From positions 1-8,216 of the forward strand of contig CACXFD010000093.1 of the NCBI GenBank assembly GCA_902766845.1: 8,216 nt of DNA, read 5' to 3'. Below, one piece after another: positions 1 through 7,130 of the stretch. Numbering within the stretch: the stretch's first letter is position 1; every line of letters starts with the position of its first letter. The notes below the pieces were generated by a model, which did no database searches, was not told where the DNA came from, and saw nothing but the letters and a program-made list of their open reading frames with translations. Source of the DNA: an uncultured Lachnospiraceae bacterium (lineage in GTDB: Bacteria > Bacillota > Clostridia > Lachnospirales > Lachnospiraceae). The position numbers were made by a program, and so were the translations under genes.

Positions 1-789
1 ATCCGCAAGGGCCTGGGACTGTTCGCGAACCTGCGCCCAGCCTGGCTCTATCCGGAGCTGGCCGCGGCCTGCCCGCTCAAGGAGGCGCAGACCAAAGGAG
101 GCTTCGACCTCGTGATCTTCCGCGAACTGACCGGCGGCCTGTATTTCGGCGAACGCTGGACGCGCGAAGTGGACGGCCTGCGCACCGCCGTGGATACGCT
201 GACGTATAATGAGAACGAGATCCGCCGCATTGCGGTCAAGGCCTTCGAGGCGGCCCGCGGCCGCCGTGGCAAGGTCACGAGCGTGGATAAGGCGAACGTG
301 CTGGATTCCTCGCGCCTGTGGCGCGCGGTCGTGACCGAGGTCGCGCAGGAGTATCCGGACGTGCAGCTCGAGCATATGCTTGTGGATAACTGCGCGATGC
401 AGCTGGTCCATGACCCGGGCCAGTTCGACGTGGTCCTGACCGAGAACATGGTCGGGGACATCCTGTCGGATGAGGCCAGCATGATCACCGGCTCCATCGG
501 CATGCTGCCGAGCGCGAGCCTCGCGGAGGGCCGGATGGGCCTGTATGAGCCCAGCCACGGTTCCGCGCCGGACATCGCCGGCCAGAACAAGGCCAACCCG
601 CTGGCCACGATCCTGTCCGCGGCCATGCTGCTGCGGTATTCGCTGGGCCTTGCGGAGGAGGCGGACGCGGTGGAAGCGGCCGTCGCGCAGGTCCTGAAGG
701 ACGGCTTCCGCACCGGGGACATCTGGTCGGAAGGCACCGTGCGCGTCAGCTGCACCGAGATGGGCGCGCTGGTCACGGAGCGGATCTGA
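1..789 (+). CDS. leuB: 3-isopropylmalate dehydrogenase, 3' part (5' end outside the window)
   Basis: This enzyme oxidatively decarboxylates 3-isopropylmalate with NAD+ in the cytoplasm, the third step of leucine synthesis. The frame is open from base 1 and ends at TGA 787-789, giving 262 codons. The family is usually about 350-360 residues, so roughly the first 95 are missing upstream. Visible family hallmarks are the LFANLRPA segment near the edge, the [12 protein letters not shown] substrate loop (about residues 40-51 of the fragment), the VDNCAMQLV segment, the [23 protein letters not shown] metal and substrate region with its conserved Asp residues, and the [19 protein letters not shown]-binding loop. 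A GTG at 112 opens a shorter reading but lies inside conserved sequence, so it is not the start. The downstream neighbours ilvD and ilvB belong to the same amino acid pathway, which supports leuB over isocitrate or tartrate dehydrogenase. Identification is firm. Confidence 0.96.
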   Translation: MRKGLGLFANLRPAWLYPELAAACPLKEAQTKGGFDLVIFRELTGGLYFGERWTREVDGLRTAVDTLTYNENEIRRIAVKAFEAARGRRGKVTSVDKANVLDSSRLWRAVVTEVAQEYPDVQLEHMLVDNCAMQLVHDPGQFDVVLTENMVGDILSDEASMITGSIGMLPSASLAEGRMGLYEPSHGSAPDIAGQNKANPLATILSAAMLLRYSLGLAEEADAVEAAVAQVLKDGFRTGDIWSEGTVRVSCTEMGALVTERI

Positions 790-900
790 GAGGGATAGAC
801 AGAAGCGTTTCACGGAAACCGATCAACAGGACCGGTCGACAGAGACTTGGATCGACAGAGACCGATAGACAGAACAGACAGCAAAAGGAGAGAGACCGCC
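790..900. repeat. leuB-ilvD gap with five degenerate GATmrACAGr repeats
   Basis: This 111-nt gap contains five imperfect direct copies of a 10-nt unit: GATAGACAGA (794-803), GATCAACAGG (821-830), GGTCGACAGA (834-843), GATCGACAGA (850-859) and GATAGACAGA (864-873). The start-to-start distances are 27, 13, 16 and 14 nt, so the last four form a ragged ~14-nt tandem array and the first lies about two periods upstream. ACAGACAG (874-881) may be a decayed extension. A small inverted repeat, GTTTC-acg-GAAAC, sits at 807-819. I see no convincing -35/-10 pair and no U-tract terminator. The gap ends with the ilvD ribosome binding site. Function is unknown: it could be a spacer made by slippage or a binding array. 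Confidence 0.6.
883..890 (+). promoter_or_regulatory. Ribosome binding site of ilvD
   Basis: AAAAGGAG at 883-890 lies 10 nt before ATG 901. It decides the start: the frame is open further upstream to a TTG at 847, but those 18 codons only translate the repeat array and have no family counterpart. Confidence 0.8.
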
Positions 901-2574
901 ATGAAAAGTGATTCCGTCAAGGTCGGCATGCAGCAGGCGCCGCATCGTTCGCTGTTCAATGCCCTCGGCATGACCAAAGAAGAACTGTCGAAGCCGCTCG
1001 TCGGCATCGTCAGCTCCTATAACGAGATCGTGCCCGGCCATATGAACCTGGATAAGATCGTCGAGGCCGTCAAGCTCGGCGTCGCGATGGCGGGCGGCAC
1101 GCCCGTCGTCTTCCCGGCCATCGCGGTCTGCGACGGCATCGCGATGGGCCATATCGGCATGAAGTATTCGCTGGTGACCCGCGACCTGATCGCGGACTCC
1201 ACCGAAGCCATGGCGATCGCGCACGCGTTCGACGCGCTGGTCATGGTCCCGAACTGTGACAAGAACGTCCCCGGCCTTCTGATGGCCGCGGCGCGCGTGA
1301 ACGTCCCGACCGTCTTTGTCTCGGGCGGGCCGATGCTGGCCGGCCACGTGAAGGGCCGCAAGCGGAGCCTGTCGAGCATGTTCGAGGCCGTCGGCTCCTA
1401 CAGCGCCGGCACGATGACCGCCGAAGATGTGGAAGAATTCGAAGAAAAGGTCTGCCCGACCTGCGGCAGCTGCTCGGGCATGTATACCGCGAACAGCATG
1501 AACTGCCTGACAGAGGTCCTCGGCATGGGCCTGCAGGGCAACGGCACCATCCCGGCCGTGTATTCGGAGCGCATCAAGCTCGCCAAGCACGCCGGCATGA
1601 AGGTCATGGAGCTGCTGGAGAAGAACATCCGGCCGCGTGACATCATGACCGAAAAGGCGTTCCTGAACGCGCTGACCGTGGACATGGCGCTCGGCTGCAG
1701 CACCAACTCGATGCTGCACCTGCCGGCCATCGCGCGCGAAGCGGGCGTGGACCTGAACATGGACCTTGTGAACGAGATGAGCGCGAAGACGCCCAATCTG
1801 TGCCACCTGGCGCCGGCCGGCCCCACCTACATGGAAGACCTCAACGAGGCGGGCGGCGTCTACGCGGTCATGAATGAACTGGACAAGAAGGGCCTGATCT
1901 ACAAGGATCTGATCACGGCCACCGGAAAGACCGTCGGCGAGAACATCGCGGGCGTCCGGAATAAAGATCCCGAAGTCATCCGTCCGATCGATAATCCGTA
2001 TTCGGAGACCGGCGGCATCGCGATCCTGAAGGGGAACCTCGCGCCCGATACCGGCGTGGTCAAGCGTTCGGCCGTGGCGCCGGAGATGCTGACGCACGAG
2101 GGACCGGCCCGCGTCTTCGACTGCGAAGAGGACGCGATCGAGGCCATCAAGGGCGGGAAGATCGTCCCCGGCGACGTGGTCGTGATCCGCTATGAAGGCC
2201 CGAAGGGCGGCCCCGGCATGCGCGAGATGCTGAACCCCACGAGCGCCATCGTCGGCATGGGCCTCGGCTCCACCGTGGCCCTGATCACGGACGGCCGGTT
2301 CTCGGGCGCGTCCCGCGGCGCGGCCATCGGCCATGTGTCGCCGGAAGCGGCCGTGGGCGGACCCATCGCGCTGGTGGAAGAGGGCGATATCATCCGGATC
2401 GACATCCCGAACAATGCGCTCGACGTGCTGGTATCGGATGAGGTCCTCGCGCAGCGCCGCGCGAAATGGCAGCCCCGGGAGCCCAAGGTGAAGACCGGCT
2501 ATCTGGCCCGCTACGCGGCCATGGTCACCAGCGGGAACCGCGGAGCGGTCCTGGAGATCCCGAAGAACAACTGA
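901..2574 (+). CDS. ilvD: Dihydroxyacid dehydratase
   Basis: IlvD removes water from 2,3-dihydroxyisovalerate and 2,3-dihydroxy-3-methylvalerate to give the 2-keto acid precursors of valine/leucine and isoleucine. It is a cytoplasmic iron-sulfur enzyme. The product has 557 residues, a normal length. Cluster and active-site motifs are intact: PNCDKNVPG (Cys119), [10 protein letters not shown] (Cys185, Cys188 and Cys191, the last in the conserved CGSC ligand motif) and GRFSGASRG (Ser468, the position of the conserved active-site Ser). Near residues 38-48 it reads [11 protein letters not shown], like the E. coli enzyme, without the extra Cys found there in the [2Fe-2S] plant and mycobacterial enzymes. 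I infer an oxygen-sensitive [4Fe-4S] type, in keeping with an anaerobe. The ATG at 901 gives the usual N-terminus. It follows leuB and precedes ilvB by 26 nt, so one transcript is likely. The related Edd family is less likely because of this context. Confidence 0.97.
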   Translation: MKSDSVKVGMQQAPHRSLFNALGMTKEELSKPLVGIVSSYNEIVPGHMNLDKIVEAVKLGVAMAGGTPVVFPAIAVCDGIAMGHIGMKYSLVTRDLIADSTEAMAIAHAFDALVMVPNCDKNVPGLLMAAARVNVPTVFVSGGPMLAGHVKGRKRSLSSMFEAVGSYSAGTMTAEDVEEFEEKVCPTCGSCSGMYTANSMNCLTEVLGMGLQGNGTIPAVYSERIKLAKHAGMKVMELLEKNIRPRDIMTEKAFLNALTVDMALGCSTNSMLHLPAIAREAGVDLNMDLVNEMSAKTPNLCHLAPAGPTYMEDLNEAGGVYAVMNELDKKGLIYKDLITATGKTVGENIAGVRNKDPEVIRPIDNPYSETGGIAILKGNLAPDTGVVKRSAVAPEMLTHEGPARVFDCEEDAIEAIKGGKIVPGDVVVIRYEGPKGGPGMREMLNPTSAIVGMGLGSTVALITDGRFSGASRGAAIGHVSPEAAVGGPIALVEEGDIIRIDIPNNALDVLVSDEVLAQRRAKWQPREPKVKTGYLARYAAMVTSGNRGAVLEIPKNN

Positions 2575-2587
2575 CCTGATTTTCGGC

Positions 2588-2595
2588 AAAGGAGG
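2588..2595 (+). promoter_or_regulatory. Strong ribosome binding site of ilvB
   Basis: AAAGGAGG at 2588-2595 is near-perfectly complementary to the 16S rRNA 3' end and lies 5 nt before ATG 2601. It is the strongest site in the upstream operon. Confidence 0.85.
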
Positions 2596-2600
2596 TCATT

Positions 2601-4277
2601 ATGCAGCTGAACGGCTCGGAGATCCTGATCGAATGTCTGAAGGAGCAGGGCGTGGATACCATATTCGGGTATCCGGGCGGTGCGATCCTGAACATTTATG
2701 ACGCGCTGTATACGCGCGGCGACGGCATCACCCATGTGCTGACCAGCCATGAGCAGGGCGCCTCGCACGCGGCGGACGGCTACGCCCGCGCCACCGGAAA
2801 GGTCGGCGTGTGCTTCGCGACGTCCGGACCCGGCGCGACCAACCTCGTGACCGGCATCGCGACCGCGTACATGGATTCGATCCCGATGGTCGCGATCACC
2901 GCGAACGTCGGCACGACGATGCTCGGTAAGGATTCGTTCCAGGAGGTCGATATCCAGGGCATCACGATGCCGATCACCAAGCATAATTACATCGTCAAGG
3001 ACGTGGAGCGGCTGGCGGATACCGTGCGCCGGGCCTTCGCGATCGCCCGGACCGGCCGTCCGGGCCCGGTCCTCGTGGATATCACGAAGGATGTGACCGC
3101 GGCCGTGACGGAATATGAACGCAAAGAGCCCGAACCGGTCCTGCCGGTCACGAAGGACATCCGCGAGGAGGACATCCGCGCGGCCTTAATGCTCCTCGAG
3201 AGCAGCGTCAAGCCCGTGATCTTCGCGGGCGGCGGCGTGATCAGCTCGAATGCCGCCAAGGCGCTGGCCGCGTTCCAGGAGCTGCTGGACGCGCCGGTCG
3301 TGGACAGCCTGATGGGCAAGGGCGGCTTTGACGGCACGCGTCCCGAATACCTCGGGATGCTCGGCATGCACGGCACCAAGACCGCCAACTACACGGTCAC
3401 GGCCGCGGACCTGCTGGTCGTCGTGGGCGCGCGGTTCTCGGACCGTGTCGTCGGAAACGCGAAGGCCTTTGCGAAGGGCGTGAAGATCCTGCAGATCGAT
3501 GTGGACGCCGCGGAGATCGACAAGACCATCCCGACGGATGTCTCCGTGATCGGAGACGTGCGCGCGGTCCTGCACATCCTGAACGAGCGCCTGCCCCGGC
3601 AGGACCACCGCCACTGGATGGAGGACGTGCAGGCGCTGAAGCGGAAATACCCGCTGCAGTATGACCATTCGGTCCTGACGGGCCCCGGCGTGATCGAGAA
3701 GCTGTATGAGATGACGGACGGGCAGGCCATCGTCTCGACCGACGTGGGCCAGCACCAGATGTGGGCGGCCCAGTATTATAAGTTCCGCCAGCCGCGCCAG
3801 CTCCTGACGAGCGGCGGCCTCGGGACTATGGGCTACGGCCTCGGAGCGGCCATCGGCGCCAAGGTCGGCATGCCGGACAAGACGGTCGTGAACATCGCCG
3901 GCGACGGCTGCTTCCGCATGAACATGAATGAACTGATGACCGCGGCGCGCAACCGGATCCCGATCGTCCAGATCGTGCTGAACAACCATGTGCTCGGCAT
4001 GGTGCGCCAGTGGCAGGACCTGTTCTACGGCAAGCGCTATTCCGCGACCGTGATCGACGACCAGGCGGATTTCGTCAAGATCGCCGAGGGCATGGGCGCG
4101 CAGGGGCGGCGCGTTACCACGCCCGAGGAATTCGAAGCCGCGCTGGCGGCCGCGCTGGCCGCGGACGGGCCGTTCGTGATCGACTGCCAGATCGGAAAGG
4201 ACGACAAGGTCTTCCCGATGGTGGCCCCGAACGCGCCGATCGCAGAAGTATTTGATCAGACGGACCTGGAGAAATGA
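2601..4277 (+). CDS. ilvB: Acetolactate synthase, catalytic (large) subunit
   Basis: This enzyme condenses two pyruvates, or pyruvate with 2-ketobutyrate, to acetolactate or acetohydroxybutyrate, the first common step of branched-chain amino acid synthesis. It uses thiamine diphosphate, Mg2+ and FAD. The 558-residue length is typical. The N-terminal ThDP domain has FGYPGGAILNIYDAL and the catalytic Glu51 in SHEQGASHAADGYAR. The central FAD domain (about 190-325) has GMLGMHGTKTAN and GARFSDRVVGN. The C-terminal ThDP domain has the GDG...NN metal motif (GDG 434-436, Asn461-Asn462), followed by GMVRQWQDLFY, which is characteristic of anabolic AHAS and argues against the FAD-independent catabolic AlsS. 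No regulatory subunit (ilvN) follows: the stop overlaps ecfA by 4 nt. The small subunit may be encoded elsewhere, or the enzyme may work without one. Confidence 0.96.
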   Translation: MQLNGSEILIECLKEQGVDTIFGYPGGAILNIYDALYTRGDGITHVLTSHEQGASHAADGYARATGKVGVCFATSGPGATNLVTGIATAYMDSIPMVAITANVGTTMLGKDSFQEVDIQGITMPITKHNYIVKDVERLADTVRRAFAIARTGRPGPVLVDITKDVTAAVTEYERKEPEPVLPVTKDIREEDIRAALMLLESSVKPVIFAGGGVISSNAAKALAAFQELLDAPVVDSLMGKGGFDGTRPEYLGMLGMHGTKTANYTVTAADLLVVVGARFSDRVVGNAKAFAKGVKILQIDVDAAEIDKTIPTDVSVIGDVRAVLHILNERLPRQDHRHWMEDVQALKRKYPLQYDHSVLTGPGVIEKLYEMTDGQAIVSTDVGQHQMWAAQYYKFRQPRQLLTSGGLGTMGYGLGAAIGAKVGMPDKTVVNIAGDGCFRMNMNELMTAARNRIPIVQIVLNNHVLGMVRQWQDLFYGKRYSATVIDDQADFVKIAEGMGAQGRRVTTPEEFEAALAAALAADGPFVIDCQIGKDDKVFPMVAPNAPIAEVFDQTDLEK

Positions 4278-6229
4278 GTTTTATCGAAGTTGACAATGTG
4301 ATCCACGATTATGTGTCGGAGACCGAAGAGGGCGGGGAGGTAACACTCCGTGCCCTCTCCGGCGTTTCATTCACCGTGCAGGCCGGCGAGTTCATCGCGA
4401 TCCTCGGCCACAACGGCTCCGGCAAATCCACGCTCGCCAAGCACATCAACGCCCTGCTGACGCCCACCGAGGGCACGGTCTGGGTGGACGGACGCGACAC
4501 GCGGGCGGAAGAGGAGCTGCTGAAGATCCGCAAGACGGCCGGCATGGTGTTCCAGAACCCCGACAACCAGATCATCGCGTCGATCGTGGAGGAGGACGTG
4601 GCGTTCGGACCCGAGAACATGGGCGTGCCGGAAGAGAAGATGCTGCGCCGCGTGGACGAGGCCCTGCAGACCGTCGGCATGACGGAGCGCCGGCACCAGT
4701 CCCCGAACCGCCTGTCGGGCGGCCAGAAACAGCGCGTCGCGATCGCGGGCGTGCTCGCGATGCGGCCCAAGTGCATCGTCCTGGACGAGGCCACGGCCAT
4801 GCTGGATCCGAAGGGACGTCAGGAAGTCCTGAAGACCGTGAGCCGGCTGAATAAGGAAGAGGGAATCACGATCCTCCTGATCACGCATTACATGGAAGAG
4901 GTGCCGCTCGCGGACCGCGTGATCGTGATGGACGGCGGGCAGATCCGCATGACCGGTACGCCGCGCGAGATCTTTGCCCAGTGGGACCTGCTGAAGGAAC
5001 TGCGCCTGACCGTGCCGCAGATCACGGAGCTGGGCCATACGCTGAAGGCGGACGGGCTGCTTTCGGCGCCGTGCGTGCTGACTGCGCAGGAACTGGCGGA
5101 GGAGATCTGCCGCGAGCATCCCGCGGCACGGTCGGAGCTGCAAACGGCCGCGGAGCCGGAAACGCAAGCGACTGCCCGGAAGGCGGACGAGCAAACGTCT
5201 GCAGGGCAGGCAGGGCCGGAAACGGCCGCTGACGGCCCGGAAAACGCCGCGGGCGGGACTGTGTCCGTATCGGATGAAAAAACCGCTCCTGAGGCCGCTG
5301 ACGGGCCTTCCGGGGCATCCGGACAGGCCGCCGCGCCCGAAGAGGCGCGGGACGTCCCGGTCCTCTCGCTCGAAAAGGTCGGCTATGCGTACGAGGCCGG
5401 CACCACGATGGAGCGCTGGGCGCTCGAAGACATCAACATCGATATCTATGCGGGCCAGTTCATCGGCCTGCTCGGACATACCGGATCCGGAAAATCCACG
5501 CTGATCCAGCACCTGAACGGGCTCGTGAGGCCTGCCAGAGGCCGGGTGCTGTACCGCGGCGAGGACATCCACGGCAAGGACTTTTCCCTGCGCGGCCTGC
5601 GCGGGAAAGTGGGCCTCGTCTTCCAGTATCCGGAATATCAGCTGTTTGAAACGGACGTGATCACGGACGTTTGCTTCGGACCTAAGAATCTGGGGCTGTC
5701 CGCGCAGGAGTGCACGGCCCGCGCACAGAAAGCGCTGCAGGCCGTGGGCCTGCCCGAGAAGGCCTGGAAAAAGTCCCCGTTCGAACTGTCGGGCGGGCAG
5801 AAGCGGCGCGCGGCCATCGCCGGCGTGCTCGCGATGGAGCCCGAGATCCTGATCCTGGACGAGCCGACGGCCGGACTGGACCCGGCCGGACGGGAGGAGA
5901 TCCTCGGCCGCATCGCGGCGCTGCACCGCGAGAAAGGCATCACCGTGGTGCTGGTCTCGCACAGCATGGAGGACGTCGCGCGCATGGCGCAGCGGATCAT
6001 CGTGATGGACCACGGGCACGTCTTCATGGACGGTCCGGCGCGGGAGATCTTCATCCGCACGCAGGAGCTCGAAAAGGTCCACCTCGGTTCTCCGCAGGTC
6101 ACGTACGCGCTGCAGGCGCTGCGCGCGCAGGGCGTGCCGGTGCCGCCGTCGGCCCGGACCGTCGCGGAGGCGGCCGGATACATCCGGCAGGCGCTCGGCG
6201 CGGCTAAGGCCGGGGAGGTGACCGCATGA
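4274..6229 (+). CDS. ecfA: Fused ECF transporter ATPase, EcfA1-linker-EcfA2
   Basis: This cytoplasmic ATPase powers vitamin or metal uptake by an energy-coupling factor transporter. It has 651 residues and two complete ABC domains. Domain 1 (about 1-282): Walker A GHNGSGKS 45-52, Q-loop Gln94, signature LSGGQ 147-151, Walker B with Glu172 in DEATAMLDP, switch His205. Domain 2 (about 362-651): Walker A GHTGSGKS 401-408, Q-loop Gln451, LSGGQ 505-509, Glu530 in DEPTAGLDP, switch His563. DEATAMLDP and DEPTAGLDP are the usual signatures of EcfA1 and EcfA2, so the order matches the normal two-gene arrangement, here in one chain. Residues about 284-361 are a linker rich in Ala, Glu, Gly, Pro and Thr, probably disordered. 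No stop or frameshift interrupts the frame. The start overlaps the ilvB stop (ATGA), with a GGAG only 2 nt upstream, so translation is probably coupled. ecfT follows, again with a 4-nt overlap. All catalytic residues are present in both halves. Confidence 0.93.
   Translation: MSFIEVDNVIHDYVSETEEGGEVTLRALSGVSFTVQAGEFIAILGHNGSGKSTLAKHINALLTPTEGTVWVDGRDTRAEEELLKIRKTAGMVFQNPDNQIIASIVEEDVAFGPENMGVPEEKMLRRVDEALQTVGMTERRHQSPNRLSGGQKQRVAIAGVLAMRPKCIVLDEATAMLDPKGRQEVLKTVSRLNKEEGITILLITHYMEEVPLADRVIVMDGGQIRMTGTPREIFAQWDLLKELRLTVPQITELGHTLKADGLLSAPCVLTAQELAEEICREHPAARSELQTAAEPETQATARKADEQTSAGQAGPETAADGPENAAGGTVSVSDEKTAPEAADGPSGASGQAAAPEEARDVPVLSLEKVGYAYEAGTTMERWALEDINIDIYAGQFIGLLGHTGSGKSTLIQHLNGLVRPARGRVLYRGEDIHGKDFSLRGLRGKVGLVFQYPEYQLFETDVITDVCFGPKNLGLSAQECTARAQKALQAVGLPEKAWKKSPFELSGGQKRRAAIAGVLAMEPEILILDEPTAGLDPAGREEILGRIAALHREKGITVVLVSHSMEDVARMAQRIIVMDHGHVFMDGPAREIFIRTQELEKVHLGSPQVTYALQALRAQGVPVPPSARTVAEAAGYIRQALGAAKAGEVTA
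5123..5356 (+). other. Low-complexity linker-coding segment inside ecfA
   Basis: This part of ecfA encodes about 78 residues dominated by Ala, Glu, Gly, Pro, Thr and Asp, with repeated GPE and AADGP words. Codon choice shifts by eye: GCA, GCT, CAA, ACT, TCT, CCT and GGG are more frequent than in the flanking ABC domains, which prefer C- or G-ending codons. The DNA has repeated CCGGAAACG-like words and a perfect 5-bp hairpin with a GAAA loop (GGCCG-GAAA-CGGCC, 5214-5227), nested in GGGCCG (5213-5218) / CGGCCC (5233-5238). Weak constraint and expansion of simple sequence would explain this. I see no known domain here. Confidence 0.75.
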
Positions 6230-7026
6230 ACGGGATCACGATCGGCCAGTACTACAATGTGGATTCGGTCATCCACCGGCTGGACCCGCGCGTGAAGCTG
6301 TTCGCGACGCTGGTCTACATCGTTTCGCTCTTCATCGCGAAGTCGCCCGCGGCCTATGTGCTCGCGTTCGCGTTCCTCGCGCTGTATATCGGGCTGTCCC
6401 GCGTGTCGGTCAAATATATCGTGCGCGGCCTCAAGCCCATCGTGTTCCTGTTGCTGATCAGCGTGCTGTTCAACCTGTTCCTGACCAAGGGAGAGGTGGT
6501 CCTGCGGATATGGAAGCTGCAGATCACGCGCGAAGGCATCGTCTTTTCGGCTTATATGGGCCTGCGGCTGATCCTGCTGATCGTCGGCGCGTCGATGATG
6601 ACCTACACGACCACGCCCAACCAGCTGACGGACGGCCTGGAGCGGAGCTTCCGCTTCCTGAACGTGATCCACGTGCCGGTGCACGAGATCGCGATGATGA
6701 TGTCGATCGCGCTGCGTTTCATCCCGATCCTCGTCGAGGAGACCGATAAGATCCGCAAGGCGCAGATGGCGCGCGGCGCGGATTTCGAGAGCGGGAACAT
6801 CATACGCCGCGTCATGAACATGATCCCGCTGCTGATCCCGCTGTTCATTTCGGCCATCCGCCGGGCCACGGACCTGTCGATGGCCATGGAAGCCCGGTGC
6901 TATCACGGCGGGGAAGGGCGCACGCGCCTGCACCCGCTGCGCTATCACGGAGCGGACCGGATCGCGTACCTCGTGATCCTGGCCTATCTGGCCGGCATGA
7001 TCCTGCTGCGCGTGTTCGGGATCTGA
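6226..7026 (+). CDS. ecfT: ECF transporter transmembrane coupling protein EcfT
   Basis: EcfT is the membrane scaffold that joins the EcfA ATPases to interchangeable substrate-binding S components. The product has 266 residues, normal for the family. The N-terminus (VIHRLDPRVKLFATLVYIVSLF) is the typical EcfT entry into the membrane, and about five to six hydrophobic segments can be seen, including residues about 23-58, 69-87, 107-125, 205-215 and 244-262. The two cytoplasmic coupling motifs are ARG at 182-184 (ARGADFESG) and, in the second position, ARC at 223-225 (AMEARCYHGGEGRT), where many homologues have ARG. The ATGA overlap with ecfA suggests coupled translation at fixed ratio; a GGGGAGGTG stretch 6-14 nt upstream serves as ribosome binding site. 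No S component gene is nearby, fitting the shared-module (group II) type, so the cargo cannot be read from this window. Confidence 0.95.
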   Translation: MNGITIGQYYNVDSVIHRLDPRVKLFATLVYIVSLFIAKSPAAYVLAFAFLALYIGLSRVSVKYIVRGLKPIVFLLLISVLFNLFLTKGEVVLRIWKLQITREGIVFSAYMGLRLILLIVGASMMTYTTTPNQLTDGLERSFRFLNVIHVPVHEIAMMMSIALRFIPILVEETDKIRKAQMARGADFESGNIIRRVMNMIPLLIPLFISAIRRATDLSMAMEARCYHGGEGRTRLHPLRYHGADRIAYLVILAYLAGMILLRVFGI

Positions 7027-7070
7027 GGCGGCCGCGGAGCCGAAACAGGCAGCTGCGGGAGAGGTAAGAG

Positions 7071-7130
7071 ATGGCCGCGGAAGCAGAGAGCGGCGGCCCG
7101 CGCAGGACAGAAAGGAGCGGCGGCTCATGA
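7071..7130 (+). CDS. Possible 19-residue peptide upstream of and overlapping truA
   Basis: An ATG at 7071 follows a plausible ribosome binding site (GGAGAGGT, 7058-7065, 5-nt spacing) and opens 19 codons ending at TGA 7128-7130. The stop shares ATGA with the truA start, the same arrangement seen at ilvB-ecfA and ecfA-ecfT. The peptide is rich in Gly, Ser, Glu and Arg, with no recognisable domain, hydrophobic segment or run of one amino acid that would suggest attenuation. It could be a coupling leader for truA, but a chance frame in GC-rich spacer is quite possible. truA has its own ribosome binding site. Confidence 0.25.
   Translation: MAAEAESGGPRRTERSGGS
7111..7117 (+). promoter_or_regulatory. 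Ribosome binding site of truA
   Basis: AAAGGAG at 7111-7117 lies 9 nt before ATG 7127 and supports that start. The rest of the 100-nt ecfT-truA gap holds a GC-rich direct repeat (GGCCGCGGA at 7030-7038 and 7073-7081) but no visible promoter or terminator. Confidence 0.8.

Noticed and set aside
112..114. GTG as a start of leuB
   Set aside because: The frame continues to base 1 with conserved LeuB sequence (LFANLRPA), so the GTG is an internal Val codon.
807..819. GTTTC-acg-GAAAC inverted repeat as a terminator after leuB
   Set aside because: The stem is only 5 bp with a 3-nt loop and no U-run follows; at most a small operator-like dyad.
790..881. CRISPR-like array
   Set aside because: Units are 10 nt, degenerate and spaced by only a few bases; no constant repeat with unique spacers and no cas genes.
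847..900. Upstream TTG start adding 18 codons to ilvD
   Set aside because: The added residues only translate the repeat array, there is no suitable ribosome binding site for it, and ATG 901 has a good one and gives the family's normal N-terminus.
790..900. T-box or leucine attenuator before ilvD
   Set aside because: No T-box core sequence, specifier stem, Leu/Val codon run or terminator was found in the 111 nt.
823..2589. Long open frame on the minus strand across ilvD
   Set aside because: It lies antisense to a gene with all IlvD motifs, and its translation is His/Arg/Asp-rich low-complexity sequence, the usual shadow of GC-rich codon bias.
4274..6229. Reading the ABC protein as a branched-chain amino acid transporter because it follows ilvB
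   Set aside because: The ATPase signatures and the adjacent EcfT are those of ECF transporters; no LIV permease or binding protein is present.
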